From Yoonia sp035117555 (lineage in GTDB: Bacteria > Pseudomonadota > Alphaproteobacteria > Rhodobacterales > Rhodobacteraceae): DNA of 64,000 nucleotides. Positions 16,960 through 26,781 of the stretch are shown here, piece by piece. The DNA lies in contig NZ_JAYKPK010000005.1 in assembly GCF_035117555.1 (NCBI RefSeq), positions 235,241-299,240 of the forward strand, given 5' to 3'. Each line of letters begins with the position of its first letter. Within the stretch, counting starts at the first letter, position 1. A model generated the notes under the pieces. The model was not told the origin of the DNA. It saw nothing but the letters and a program-made list of their open reading frames with translations, and did not search any database. A program made the translations under genes and the position numbers.

Positions 16960-19365
16960 ATGACCCAATTGCCGATTGATCCTGTCCTGCCTGCTCTGAT
17001 GACCGCTTTGGCGGATCACGGGCGTGCTGTGCTGCAAGCGCCGCCCGGTGCCGGTAAGACAACGCGCGTGCCGCTGGCGATGCTGGAGGCCGGCCTGACG
17101 GCAGGTAAGATAATCATGCTGGAACCGCGCCGCCTTGCCGCGCGGGCTGCGGCGGAACGGTTGGCGGAATCTTTGGGTGAGGTGGTGGGCGCGACTGTCG
17201 GTTACCGCATGCGCGGTGACAGCAAATCGGGTCAGCGGATCGAGGTGGTGACCGAAGGTATCCTGACCCGGATGGTGCAATCGGACCCCGAATTGACCGG
17301 CGTCGGTGCGGTGATCTTTGATGAATTTCACGAACGGTCGCTGAATGCTGATCTTGGGCTCGCCTTGTGTTGGGAAACCCGGCAGGTGTTGCGCCCTGAT
17401 CTGATCCTGCTGGTGATGTCGGCGACATTGGATGCGGAACCTGTGGCGACAATGCTGGATGATGCGCCGGTCGTGACATCGGAAGGCCGTGCTTATCCGG
17501 TGACGTTGCATTTTCTGGACCGCGCCTTGCCCAAAGGGAGCCGGATTGCGCAGGCGACTGCTGATCTGGTGGTGCAGGCAGTGGGTGAAACCACGGGCGG
17601 CGTGCTGGTCTTTCTACCGGGTGAGGGCGAGATCAGGGCGACTCAAGCCGCCTTGTCTGGCCGGTTGCCCGCCGATTGCGTGATCCGCCCGCTTTATGGC
17701 GCTTTGCCGTTCAAAGATCAGCGCGCGGCGATTGCGCCGGTCGCGTCAGGGCGCAAGGTGGTCTTGTCGACCTCCATCGCCGAAACCTCGCTGACCATCT
17801 CCGATATCCGCGTTGTTGTCGATGCAGGCCGCGCGCGGCGGTCGCGGTTTGATCCGGGGTCAGGCATGTCGCGGCTGGTGACGGAACGCGTCAGCCGGGC
17901 CGAGGCCACGCAACGCGCCGGGCGCGCGGGGCGGGTGGCACCAGGGGATGCCTATAAGCTCTGGACCAAAGGCGAGGATGGCGCCCTGCCCGCCTTTGCC
18001 CCTGCCGAGATCGAAGCGGCGGATCTCGCCAATCTGGCGCTGGAACTGGCGGTCTGGGGCAGCGATGATCTGGCGTTTCTCACACCACCCCCGCCCGGTG
18101 CTTTGGCCGAGGCGCGCGCGCTGTTGCAAAGCCTTGGCGCGCTGGATGTCCATCTGCGGATCACGGCGCATGGGCGCGCGCTGGCGGCGCTGCCGCTACA
18201 CCCGCGTCTGGGGCATATGGTGCAGATGGCAGGCGCGCAGGCGGCCCCCTTGGCGGCGCTTCTGGCGGCACGTGATCCGCTGCGCGGCGCGCCGGTCGAT
18301 CTGGCGCTGCGGATTGCGGCGCTGGCGGGGCGCTATGACGGGCCGGGGCAGGTCAATCACGCGGCACTGGCGCAGATCAAGGGGGATATTCCACGGCTGG
18401 TCAAAGGCTTACCCAAGATCGCGGCGATGTCCTTGGCGGAACAGGCGGCATTGGCCTACCCTGACCGGATCGGTCTGCGCCGCAAGGGGGATGCACCGCG
18501 CTATCTGCTCTCTGGCGGCAAGGGCGCGGTGCTGGATGCGGCGGATGCTTTGGCGGGGCAAAGGTTGATCGTGGCCACGGATCTGGACGGCGACAAACTG
18601 GAAGCGCGCATCCGGCAGGCGGTGGCGATCTCTGACGCGGAATTGCGCGGGCTGTTTGGGGATCAGATCGCGTGGCATGACCTGTGTCTGTGGTCACGGC
18701 GCGACAATAAGGTGCTGGCGCGCAAACAGGAACGCTTTGGCGCGCTGGTGCTGGATGACCGGATCTGGTCGGATGCGCCGGATGCGGCTGTGGCAGGCGC
18801 GATGCTGGACGGGGTGCGGCAATTGGGGCTGAAGCTCTCGCCCGCCGCAAAGCGCTTTCAGGCGCGGGTGGCGCTGGTGGATGACCTGCCTGCGATGGAT
18901 GATGAGACGCTGCTGGCAACGCTGGACGACTGGCTGTTGCCGCATCTGTCCGGCGTGCGTTCTGCCGAAGACTGGAAACGCTTTGACGCGCTGCCTGCGC
19001 TGCGCGCGATGCTGGGCTGGGACCAGATGCAGCGGCTGGATGCTGCCGCCCCTGCCAGTTTTGAAACCCCTTTGGGCCGCAAAATCCCGATTGATTATGA
19101 CGATGCGATCCCCAGCATCACGCTGCGCCTGCAGGAAATGTTCGGCGTGACCCGCCACCCGATGGTGGGGCGTGTGCCGTTGCGGATCACGCTGCTGTCA
19201 CCGGGTCAAAAGCCGGTACAGGTGACGCAGGATATTGTGGGGTTCTGGGCCACGTCCTACGCCGATGTACGCCGCGACATGCGGGGGCGCTATCCGCGCC
19301 ACCCATGGCCAGAGGACCCCACGCAAGCCGATCCGACACTGCGGGCCAAACCACGCGGCACGTAA
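16960..19365 (+). CDS. hrpB: ATP-dependent RNA helicase HrpB
   Basis: DEAH-box helicase of the HrpA/HrpB family; cellular role in most bacteria unresolved. 801 residues from the ATG at 16960 (MTQLPIDPVLPAL). Walker A APPGAGKTT near residue 32, DEFHERS as the DExH box, motif III MSATLD, motif VI TQRAGRAGR. The C-terminal HrpB domain extends to the end (YPRHPWPEDP is the typical family tail). The stop is followed by a stop-proximal element belonging to the opposing argF. Confidence 0.94.
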   Translation: MTQLPIDPVLPALMTALADHGRAVLQAPPGAGKTTRVPLAMLEAGLTAGKIIMLEPRRLAARAAAERLAESLGEVVGATVGYRMRGDSKSGQRIEVVTEGILTRMVQSDPELTGVGAVIFDEFHERSLNADLGLALCWETRQVLRPDLILLVMSATLDAEPVATMLDDAPVVTSEGRAYPVTLHFLDRALPKGSRIAQATADLVVQAVGETTGGVLVFLPGEGEIRATQAALSGRLPADCVIRPLYGALPFKDQRAAIAPVASGRKVVLSTSIAETSLTISDIRVVVDAGRARRSRFDPGSGMSRLVTERVSRAEATQRAGRAGRVAPGDAYKLWTKGEDGALPAFAPAEIEAADLANLALELAVWGSDDLAFLTPPPPGALAEARALLQSLGALDVHLRITAHGRALAALPLHPRLGHMVQMAGAQAAPLAALLAARDPLRGAPVDLALRIAALAGRYDGPGQVNHAALAQIKGDIPRLVKGLPKIAAMSLAEQAALAYPDRIGLRRKGDAPRYLLSGGKGAVLDAADALAGQRLIVATDLDGDKLEARIRQAVAISDAELRGLFGDQIAWHDLCLWSRRDNKVLARKQERFGALVLDDRIWSDAPDAAVAGAMLDGVRQLGLKLSPAAKRFQARVALVDDLPAMDDETLLATLDDWLLPHLSGVRSAEDWKRFDALPALRAMLGWDQMQRLDAAAPASFETPLGRKIPIDYDDAIPSITLRLQEMFGVTRHPMVGRVPLRITLLSPGQKPVQVTQDIVGFWATSYADVRRDMRGRYPRHPWPEDPTQADPTLRAKPRGT

Positions 19366-19367
19366 CG

Positions 19368-19402
19368 TCATCGTCCGAGCCTAAATATCCCCGCCGGAGG
19401 CC
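19368..19402 (-). repeat. Stop-proximal dispersed element, GATATTT subtype
   Basis: On the minus strand GCCTCCGGCGGGGATATTT, then a two-base gap and GCTCGGACGATG. It starts 14 nt after the argF stop and points the same way as argF. Nearly the same sequence follows tdk and pcs. Confidence 0.65.
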
Positions 19403-19416
19403 AGAATCTTTTTGGC

Positions 19417-20322
19417 TTAACGCCCCAGACAATAGCGCATGATCGCTTTTTGCGCATGCAGCCGGTTTTCGGCCTCGTCAAAGATCACCGAATGCGGGCC
19501 GTCCATGACGCTGCTGGTGGCCTCATCCTCGCGATGGGCAGGCAGGCAATGCATGAACAAAGCGTCAGGTTTCGCGCGGGCCATCAGGGTGTCGTTCACC
19601 TGATAACCACGTAACTGGTTGTGGCGGCGTTCACGGGCGGATTGCGGGTCGTGCATGCTGACCCAAGTATCGGTCACCACCAGATCGGCGCCCTGCACGG
19701 CCTCATGCGGATCGCGCACGACGGTATAGAGGCCGTCGAGTGCGGGTTCGGGGTCCAAGGGTGGCGGGCCGGTGAAGACCAGATCGAAATCGAATTGCTT
19801 GGCGGCGTGGGCGAAGCTGGCGAAAACGTTGTTGCCGTCACCCGACCAGACCACCTTTTTGCCTTTGATCGGGCCGTTATGTTCCTCGAACGTCATGATA
19901 TCGGCCATGATCTGGCACGGATGAGTGCGGTTGGTCAGCCCGTTGATCACCGGCACCGTCGCATATTCCGCCATGTCGAGCAGGGTCTGTTCCTCGAACG
20001 TGCGGATCATGATCAGATCGACATAGCGCGACAGCACGCGCGCTGTGTCGGCGATGGTTTCGCCATGGCCAAGCTGCATATCGGCACCGGAGAGCACCAT
20101 GGTCTGGCCGCCCATCTGGCGCACACCCACGTCGAAGGACACCCGCGTGCGGGTGGATGGTTTTTCAAAGATCAGCGCGACCATATGGCCTGCGAGCGGC
20201 TGATCGGCATCGAGCGTGCCTTTGGGCAGGCCGGCGCGGGCGTCTTTGATCTTGCGCGCGTTCTGGATGATGTCGGACAGATCGGCGGCGGGCGTCGTGT
20301 GGATATCTAGAAAATGTTTCAT
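19417..20322 (-). CDS. argF: Ornithine carbamoyltransferase
   Basis: Makes citrulline from ornithine and carbamoyl phosphate in arginine synthesis. 301 residues. The STRTRVSF block near residue 56 binds carbamoyl phosphate; HPCQIMAD and HCLPAHR are the ornithine-binding and catalytic signatures. Sits 14 nt after argD on the same strand, so argD-argF is an operon. The carbamoyl phosphate source, carB, is at 34176. Confidence 0.95.
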   Translation of the reverse strand: MKHFLDIHTTPAADLSDIIQNARKIKDARAGLPKGTLDADQPLAGHMVALIFEKPSTRTRVSFDVGVRQMGGQTMVLSGADMQLGHGETIADTARVLSRYVDLIMIRTFEEQTLLDMAEYATVPVINGLTNRTHPCQIMADIMTFEEHNGPIKGKKVVWSGDGNNVFASFAHAAKQFDFDLVFTGPPPLDPEPALDGLYTVVRDPHEAVQGADLVVTDTWVSMHDPQSARERRHNQLRGYQVNDTLMARAKPDALFMHCLPAHREDEATSSVMDGPHSVIFDEAENRLHAQKAIMRYCLGR

Positions 20323-20336
20323 AATCTTTGTCTTTA

Positions 20337-21524
20337 TTATGCAGCGGCTTCATCGGCGCGCAATTGGGCTGCGGCGGCGTCGAGCCGGATCACGGCCTCG
20401 GCGATGTCATCATCGCCGATGTTCAGCGCGGGCAGCAAGCGCACGACATTATCTGCGGCGGGCACGGTAAGGACGCCATTGGCATAGCCAGCCTTGACCA
20501 GATCGGTGTTTGTCGCCTTGCATTTGAGACCCAGCATCAGGCCGGAGCCGCGCACATCCTCGAATATATCGGGGTAGGAGGCGATCAGTCCTTCCAGCTT
20601 TTGCCGGAACAGACCGGATTTGCGGTTCACCTCGGCCAGAAATTCATCTGTCGCGACAATCTCCATCACCTGCGCACCCACGGCGCAGGCGAGCGGGTTG
20701 CCGCCATAGGTCGATCCATGGGTGCCTGCGGTCATGCCGCTGGCGGCGTTTTCTGTGGCGAGCACGGCACCGAGGGGGAAACCGCCGCCGATGCCTTTGG
20801 CCACCATCATGATATCGGGGGTGATGCCGGACCATTCATGCGCGAACAGCTTGCCGGTGCGGCCCATGCCGCATTGCACCTCGTCCAAAATCATCAGGAT
20901 GCCGTGTTGGTCGCAAAGATCGCGCAGGCCTTTCAGGCAAGCATCGGGCAGTGGGCGGATGCCACCTTCGCCCTGCACGGGTTCGACCATGATCGCGGCG
21001 ATCTTGTCGCTGACGGCGGCTTGCAGGGCGTCGTGGTCGCCGAAGTCGAGATGGGTGAAGCCGGGGAGAAGAGGGCCAAAGCCTTTGGTCATTTTCTCTG
21101 ACCCGGCGGCGGCGATCCCGGCGCTGGACCGGCCATGGAAAGAGCCGGTGAAGGTGATGATTTCGGTCCGGTCAGGCTGGCCTTTGTCATACCAGTATTT
21201 GCGGGCCATCTTGACGGCGAGTTCGCAAGCCTCGGTCCCGGAATTGGTGAAAAACACCGTATCGGCAAAGGTCTTGTCCACCAGCATATCAGCCAGTTTC
21301 TGCTGCGCAGGAATGTTGTAAAGGTTCGAGACATGCCAGAGCGCATTGGCCTGCGTCGTCAGCGCCGCGACAAGTGCGGGATGCGTATGGCCCAGTACAT
21401 TGACCGCGATGCCTGCGCCAAGATCCAGAAAGCGGCGGCCATCAGCCTCGGTCAGCCAAGAGCCGGACCCGGCGGTAAAGGTCAACGGGGCACGGTTATA
21501 GGTCGGCAAGACAGATGCGATCAT
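20337..21524 (-). CDS. argD: Acetylornithine aminotransferase
   Basis: Class III PLP aminotransferase of arginine synthesis, also able to act on succinyldiaminopimelate in many bacteria. 395 residues. FFTNSGTEACE is the phosphate-binding region, MILDEVQCGMGRTG the PLP-aspartate block, and MMVAKGIGGGFPLGA holds the Schiff-base lysine. First gene of argD-argF; its leader contains a small ATTGGT/ACCAAT hairpin at 21550-21566. Confidence 0.94.
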   Translation of the reverse strand: MIASVLPTYNRAPLTFTAGSGSWLTEADGRRFLDLGAGIAVNVLGHTHPALVAALTTQANALWHVSNLYNIPAQQKLADMLVDKTFADTVFFTNSGTEACELAVKMARKYWYDKGQPDRTEIITFTGSFHGRSSAGIAAAGSEKMTKGFGPLLPGFTHLDFGDHDALQAAVSDKIAAIMVEPVQGEGGIRPLPDACLKGLRDLCDQHGILMILDEVQCGMGRTGKLFAHEWSGITPDIMMVAKGIGGGFPLGAVLATENAASGMTAGTHGSTYGGNPLACAVGAQVMEIVATDEFLAEVNRKSGLFRQKLEGLIASYPDIFEDVRGSGLMLGLKCKATNTDLVKAGYANGVLTVPAADNVVRLLPALNIGDDDIAEAVIRLDAAAAQLRADEAAA

Positions 21525-21778
21525 CGGATCATCCTTTTAAAGCTGCGAGATTGGTGCAGGACCAATGCCGCGAAGTCAATTTATTTGGGGGAAGGGCAGA
21601 CGTAGTTCAGGCGCGCGCAAAAATGCGTCGGCGTCGGAGGTTCTGAGTCAGATGATACGTCATGGAATCAGCTTATGGCCTCTGCCGCGCAAAGAGAAGC
21701 CAGAACAATCACGGCGCTGAAATTTTATCTGGATAGCGCGAATCGTGTTATTCTTGCGCCAAAATGATGGGGGACGTG

Positions 21779-22933
21779 ATGGCGCAGGTTACCGTTCTCG
21801 TTGGCACCACCAAAGGCGCGTTTCTGCTGACAGGCGATGCGGATCGTCGCGACTGGGCCTGTAGCGCCCCGATGTGCGATGGCTGGCCGATCAATCATGT
21901 TATCGGCGATCCTGAAACCGGCATGATCTGGGCCGCAGGTGGTGGCGACTGGCATGGCGCGGGCATCTGGCGATCCGTTGATCAGGGGGCGACATGGGAA
22001 TTAACCAAGCTGACCAAGGGCCAGATGGATGAATGGGCGGCCAATGACGCGGTTTTTGCCGCGATGATTGGCTGGACCGATGCGCCTTTGCCGTTTGGCG
22101 ATGCGTTCAGCCAGATCTGGTCGCTGGCCTATGCGGATGGCGTTTTATACGCGGGCACCAAGCCTGCGATGCTGATCAAAAGCAGTGATCACGGGCAAAC
22201 ATGGGACAAGGTGGAGGGGTTGACGGATCACCCGTCAGCCGCTGACTGGCATGGCGGCGCGGCGGGGCTGGTGCTGCATTCCATCGTCACAGACCCGGCC
22301 AATCCGCGCAAGATATGGGTCGGGATTTCTGCTGCTGGCGTCTTTGCGAGTGAGGATGGCGGTGCCACATGGGACCGGCGCAACCGGCTGTCCAATACCA
22401 CCGCTTGCGATCACCATGACCACCCCGCAGCACCCCGCGATGGTCAGACCGGGCCTTGCGTGCATAATATGATGCGCGCGCCGGGGGCGGGTGATGTGCT
22501 GTATCAGCAGAACCACCATGGTGTCTGGCGGTCTGCCGATGGTGGGCGCTCTTGGGATGACGTCAATGACGGTTTGCCGTCGACATTCGGCTTTCCGATC
22601 CGGGTGCATCCGCGCGATCCTGATGTAGTCTGGACCCTGCCGTTGAACGGTGACAGCGCGGGGCGCTATCCGCCGGATGCCGCGGCGGCGGTCTGGCGGA
22701 GCCGCGATGGCGGGCAAAGCTGGCAGGCTTTGCGCGACGGGCTGCCGCAGCAAAGCTGCTATTTCACTGTACTGCGGCAGGCGATGGGGGGCGATACGCG
22801 TGATCCGGCGGGGGTCTATTTCGGCACCAACAGCGGGTCGGTCTTTGCCAGCCGCGATGAGGGCGATAGCTGGCAAGAGATTGCAAGGCACCTGCCCACG
22901 GTGCTGGCGGTCGAGGTGCTGGACCGGGCCTAA
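21779..22933 (+). CDS. BNR/sortilin-like beta-propeller protein
   Basis: 384 residues from the ATG at 21779, which has GGGGGA upstream; an in-frame ATG at 21764 is less well placed. Recurrent blade motifs with S-x-D-x-G-x-x-W: SVDQGATWE, SSDHGQTWD, SEDGGATWD, SADGGRSWD, SRDGGQSWQ and SRDEGDSWQ, about six Asp-box (BNR) blades typical of the VPS10/sialidase-like fold. No signal peptide visible, so cytoplasmic location is likely. Enzymatic role unknown. Its stop overlaps the opposing ABC permease stop by 4 nt. Confidence 0.75.
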   Translation: MAQVTVLVGTTKGAFLLTGDADRRDWACSAPMCDGWPINHVIGDPETGMIWAAGGGDWHGAGIWRSVDQGATWELTKLTKGQMDEWAANDAVFAAMIGWTDAPLPFGDAFSQIWSLAYADGVLYAGTKPAMLIKSSDHGQTWDKVEGLTDHPSAADWHGGAAGLVLHSIVTDPANPRKIWVGISAAGVFASEDGGATWDRRNRLSNTTACDHHDHPAAPRDGQTGPCVHNMMRAPGAGDVLYQQNHHGVWRSADGGRSWDDVNDGLPSTFGFPIRVHPRDPDVVWTLPLNGDSAGRYPPDAAAAVWRSRDGGQSWQALRDGLPQQSCYFTVLRQAMGGDTRDPAGVYFGTNSGSVFASRDEGDSWQEIARHLPTVLAVEVLDRA

Positions 22934-23733
22934 GCCTTGAGCCGATAGCCGGATTTCATCCAACGATGGCACACCGCCAGAATGACGATGCAAGCGCCGC
23001 CGACAACGGCCAGCCCCAGCCATGGGCTGCTGTCGCTGACCCCGATCATCCCGAAACGCACGCCGTCGATGATGTAGAAAAACGGGTTCGCGTGGCTGAG
23101 CGTTTGCAGAAAAGGCGGCAGCGCGTCGATGGAATAGAATGTCCCCGACAGAAAGGCGAGCGGGGTGACCAGGAAATTGGTGATCGCGGAAAGCTGGTCG
23201 AATTTCTGCGCATAAATGCCTGCGATCATCCCCAGACCACCCATCAGCACAGAGCCAAGCAGGACGAAAGTGATTGCCCAGCCTGCGTGGATCAGCCCGA
23301 CATCCAGAAACAGCGCCGCACCGATGGCGATGACCACGCCCACCAGCAGGCCGCGCGCGACGGCACCGCCGATATAGCCTGCGACCAGTTCGGAGGCCGA
23401 CAAGGGCGGCATCAGCGTATCGACGATATTGCCCTGCACCTTGGCCGAGGCGATGGAGGAGGATGTATTCGCAAAAGCGTTCTGGATCACCGTCATGGTC
23501 AAGATGCCGGGGACCAGAAAGGTCATGAAATCGACCCCCATCACATCGCCGCGCTGCGATCCGATGGCGATGGTAAAGATCATCAGAAACAGCCCGGCGT
23601 TGATCAACGGGGCCATCACCGTCTGCAACCAGACATTCAAAAAGCGCCGGATCTCGCGGATCATCAGCGTCCAGGCACCCAACCAGTTCACATGGCCAAA
23701 GCGGCGCACACCCATTTCAGTTTTACTTGTCAT
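22930..23733 (-). CDS. ABC-2 type transporter permease
   Basis: 267 residues with six hydrophobic spans and the ABC-2 family block FLSGTFYSIDALPPFLQ between spans 5 and 6; resembles the multidrug/polysaccharide export permeases YadH/NodJ. The ATP-binding partner is not adjacent: upstream is the divergent SH3 gene, downstream the convergent BNR gene, so it must work with an ATPase encoded elsewhere. Confidence 0.85.
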   Translation of the reverse strand: MTSKTEMGVRRFGHVNWLGAWTLMIREIRRFLNVWLQTVMAPLINAGLFLMIFTIAIGSQRGDVMGVDFMTFLVPGILTMTVIQNAFANTSSSIASAKVQGNIVDTLMPPLSASELVAGYIGGAVARGLLVGVVIAIGAALFLDVGLIHAGWAITFVLLGSVLMGGLGMIAGIYAQKFDQLSAITNFLVTPLAFLSGTFYSIDALPPFLQTLSHANPFFYIIDGVRFGMIGVSDSSPWLGLAVVGGACIVILAVCHRWMKSGYRLKA

Positions 23734-23815
23734 TCAATCGGTCCTTTGTCTTGGGGCAGACATATCCTATCCTGACCGGGTGACCAGTGGCGATCTGGTC
23801 TTGCGAAAGGATGAC

Positions 23816-24430
23816 ATGATGCGTTTGCTGCTGATGTTGACCCTGACGATCTGGCCTTTCTGGGCCGTGGCGGACGCGAAACCGCCGATATTGCCCGCGC
23901 TTTACGAGGTTCTCGGCGTCGCCCCTGACGATCAGTTGAATATCCGCGCGGCCCCTGATGCCGGGTCTGACATCATCGGTGCGCTGGCTTTTGACCGCAC
24001 GGCGGTCGAGGTGATCGCCTTCAGCATCGAGGGCGGCTGGGCCTTGGTCAATCATGGCGAAAGGTCAGGCTGGGTCGCAGCCCGGTTTCTGCAGCGCAGC
24101 GCCACGATCCCCGGCCCGTTGGGATTTTCCACGCGCAACCTGACCTGCTATGGCACTGAACCGTTCTGGTCGATGCAGATCACCGACACAGATGTGCAGT
24201 TGTCCACGACGGAAGGCACCGCCATCTATCCGATCACGGATGCCTATTTTGCCCGCGAACAGCGTTTCTTCGGCACAAATACCGCATTTTTCGACTGGGT
24301 CGCCAATACTGTGCCCGTGCGGTCACATATCCTGCCCGGCATCTGCTATGACGGGATGAGCGACCAGGCCTTTGGATTGCATTATATTGATGATGCTTTC
24401 GGTCATAAGGGCTGTTGCAGCCTCTATTGA
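23816..24430 (+). CDS. Secreted SH3-domain protein
   Basis: 204 residues from the ATG at 23816 (AAAGG 5 nt upstream). Signal peptide MMRLLLMLTLTIWPFWAVADA, then a bacterial SH3 domain at about residues 28-90 with LNIRAAPDAGSDIIG and SGWVAARFL. The C-terminal part has NLTCYGTEPFWSMQI and a late CYDGMSDQAFG, giving a probable Cys-paired periplasmic domain. Divergent from the ABC permease. Role unknown, plausibly envelope-associated. Confidence 0.75.
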   Translation: MMRLLLMLTLTIWPFWAVADAKPPILPALYEVLGVAPDDQLNIRAAPDAGSDIIGALAFDRTAVEVIAFSIEGGWALVNHGERSGWVAARFLQRSATIPGPLGFSTRNLTCYGTEPFWSMQITDTDVQLSTTEGTAIYPITDAYFAREQRFFGTNTAFFDWVANTVPVRSHILPGICYDGMSDQAFGLHYIDDAFGHKGCCSLY

Positions 24431-24460
24431 CCGGTGCCGCGCAAGCGAAGTTCGTCAAAA

Positions 24461-24465
24461 GACTC
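24461..24465. promoter_or_regulatory. GANTC site (GACTC) upstream of gcrA
   Basis: GACTC is a CcrM methylation target; in Caulobacter GcrA acts at methylated GANTC promoters. It lies about 107 nt before the gcrA start. A pentamer occurs by chance, so this is only suggestive. Confidence 0.25.
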
Positions 24466-24571
24466 CGGACTGCCTTCACATCAGCCGCGGCAATGACTAG
24501 TATGGGTGGCTAGACATGGCTTGGCGCGATCCCTCTCAGGCATCCCGGCCAGCGAAACCGAAGGAATTCAT

Positions 24572-25180
24572 ATGTCCTGGACAGACGAGCGCGTCGAGAC
24601 GCTCAAAAAGATGTGGGGCGACGGCCAGTCCGCCAGCCAGATCGCCAAGGAATTGGGCGGCGTGACCCGCAATGCCGTGATCGGCAAGGTCCACCGGCTG
24701 GGCCTGTCCAACCGTGCCGGTACGGCAGCAGCGCCCGCCGTCAAACCGGCGGTCAAGGAAAAGGTCGCCGAAACCGTGGAAGCGCCAGCGGCAAAACCTG
24801 CCGCGGCCAAGCCTGCGCCAAAGGTGAAGGCCAGCACGGCTGTCGCGGTCAAGGAAGAGCTGGAGCTTGACGAGAACGGCATCCCGATTTCCGCTGCCCG
24901 CCGCGCGATCATTCCCGCAGGGCAGCCTTTGCCGCCGCAGCCATCGGCCAACGAGATCAGCCCCGAGGCTTTGGCCAAAGTCAGCGAGATCGAAAAGACC
25001 GCCAAACGCCTGACCTTGATGGAATTGACCGAAAAGACCTGCAAATGGCCGGTCGGTGATCCGGCGACCGAGGATTTCTGGTTCTGCGGCCTGCCGGTGC
25101 AGCAAGGCAAACCCTATTGCGAGGCGCATGTCGGCGTGGCGTTCCAGCCGATGTCGGCCCGGCGCGACCGCCGCCGTTAA
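24572..25180 (+). CDS. gcrA: GcrA cell cycle regulator
   Basis: Alphaproteobacterial sigma70 cofactor acting at GANTC-methylated promoters. 202 residues from the ATG at 24572 (GAAGGAATTCAT upstream). N-terminal winged-helix start MSWTDERVETLKKMW, with NAVIGKVHRLGL as recognition helix; an Ala/Pro/Lys-rich linker at about residues 50-100; C-terminal region CKWPVGDP, FWFCGLP and YCEAH, the cysteine/histidine block that contacts sigma70. A palindrome follows 8 nt after the stop. Confidence 0.93.
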   Translation: MSWTDERVETLKKMWGDGQSASQIAKELGGVTRNAVIGKVHRLGLSNRAGTAAAPAVKPAVKEKVAETVEAPAAKPAAAKPAPKVKASTAVAVKEELELDENGIPISAARRAIIPAGQPLPPQPSANEISPEALAKVSEIEKTAKRLTLMELTEKTCKWPVGDPATEDFWFCGLPVQQGKPYCEAHVGVAFQPMSARRDRRR

Positions 25181-25188
25181 AATCCTGC

Positions 25189-25214
25189 GTAAGGTGGGGC
25201 AAGACCCACCTTAC
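25189..25214. repeat. Palindrome of the GTAGGGTG family
   Basis: GTAAGGTGGG and its complement around GCAAGA, 8 nt after the gcrA stop, the same spacing as after glyA. Confidence 0.65.
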
Positions 25215-25244
25215 CTGCGCCCCTTTGTCGGTCTATAGGGGGCT

Positions 25245-26645
25245 ATGACAACGAATCCACCCAACCTCCGCCCCGATCTTGCGCGCGCGCAAGTCACTGA
25301 CACCGCCCGCAGCGGCCAGCCGACCATCGGCATGGTCAGTCTGGGCTGCCCCAAGGCGCTGGTCGACAGTGAACGTATCCTGACCCGGCTGCGCGCCGAA
25401 GGCTACGCCATTTCCGCCGATTATGCCGGGGCCGAGGCGGTGATCGTCAACACCTGCGGATTCCTGGACAGTGCCAAGGCCGAAAGCCTTGATGCAATTG
25501 GCGAGGCGTTGCGCGAGAATGGCAAGGTCATCGTGACCGGCTGCTTGGGTGCCGAACCTGATTACATCCGCGAACATCACCCCCGCATCCTCGCCGTGAC
25601 CGGCCCGCATCAATATGAACAGGTGCTGGATGCTGTGCATCTGGCCGTGCCGCCCAGCCCCGATCCCTTCATCGACCTTTTGCCTGCGACGGGCGTCAGC
25701 CTGACGCCGCGCCATTACAGCTATCTGAAGATCTCCGAAGGCTGCAATCACAAGTGTAAATTCTGCATCATCCCCGATATGCGCGGGCTTCTGACCAGCC
25801 GCCCCGCCCATGCCGTCCTGCGCGAGGCGGAAAAGCTGGTGCAGGCGGGGGTGCGTGAATTGCTGGTCATCTCGCAGGATACCAGCGCCTATGGTCTTGA
25901 CCGCAAATATGATCTGAACCCTTGGAAAGATGGCGAGGTCCGCAGCCATATCACCGATTTGACCCGCGAATTGGGCAAGCTTGGTGCCTGGGTCCGGTTG
26001 CATTACGTCTATCCCTATCCGCATGTGCGCGACCTGATCCCGATCATGGCCGATCCGTCGAACGGCGTGCTGCCCTACCTCGACATCCCGTTCCAGCATT
26101 CGCATCCCGATGTACTGCGGCGCATGGCGCGGCCTGCGGCGGGGGCGAAAACGCTGGATGAGATTGCGGCCTGGCGCGCGATCTGTCCCGATATCACCCT
26201 GCGCAGCACGTTTATTGTCGGCTATCCGGGCGAAACAGAGGAGGAGTTTCAGCATCTGCTGGATTGGCTGGATGAAGCGCAACTGGATCGTGTCGGGTGT
26301 TTTCAATATGAAAACGTTGCTGGCGCGCGGTCCAATGCCCTGCCCGATCATGTCGCGGCAGAGGTCAAGCAGGACCGCTGGGATCGTTTCATGGCCAAGG
26401 CGCAGGCGATTTCGGCGGCCAAGCTGGAAGCCAAAGTCGGCAGAACCTTGCAGGTCATCGTGGATGATATCGACGCGGATGGCATCGCCACCTGCCGGAC
26501 CTGGGCCGATGCGCCTGAGATTGACGGGAATCTGTTCATTGATGAAGGGGCGGAGGGGCTGAATGTCGGCGACATCGTGCAGGTCGAAGTTGAAGAAGCG
26601 GGCGAGTATGATCTGTGGGGCGCGTTGAAACAGGCTGTGCCGTAG
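25245..26645 (+). CDS. rimO: Ribosomal protein S12 methylthiotransferase RimO
   Basis: Radical SAM enzyme that methylthiolates the conserved Asp of S12. 466 residues. N-terminal MTTase cysteines in SLGCPKALVDSE, NTCGFLDSA and TGCLGAEP bind the auxiliary cluster. CNHKCKFC near residue 167 is the radical-SAM CxxxCxxC motif. GYPGETEEEF and a C-terminal TRAM domain (from about residue 400) complete the family layout. Confidence 0.95.
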   Translation: MTTNPPNLRPDLARAQVTDTARSGQPTIGMVSLGCPKALVDSERILTRLRAEGYAISADYAGAEAVIVNTCGFLDSAKAESLDAIGEALRENGKVIVTGCLGAEPDYIREHHPRILAVTGPHQYEQVLDAVHLAVPPSPDPFIDLLPATGVSLTPRHYSYLKISEGCNHKCKFCIIPDMRGLLTSRPAHAVLREAEKLVQAGVRELLVISQDTSAYGLDRKYDLNPWKDGEVRSHITDLTRELGKLGAWVRLHYVYPYPHVRDLIPIMADPSNGVLPYLDIPFQHSHPDVLRRMARPAAGAKTLDEIAAWRAICPDITLRSTFIVGYPGETEEEFQHLLDWLDEAQLDRVGCFQYENVAGARSNALPDHVAAEVKQDRWDRFMAKAQAISAAKLEAKVGRTLQVIVDDIDADGIATCRTWADAPEIDGNLFIDEGAEGLNVGDIVQVEVEEAGEYDLWGALKQAVP

Positions 26646-26781
26646 CGCGATTTGGACGTTCGGCACGGGTTTTCTTTATCAAATTTTCTTGTGGCTTTCG
26701 TGATCACGCTGGCGGGAACATATTCCGGTGGGGGCCGTTGACTGGACAGCTGCGCATGACGCAGGTCCTAAAAGGAGAAAA

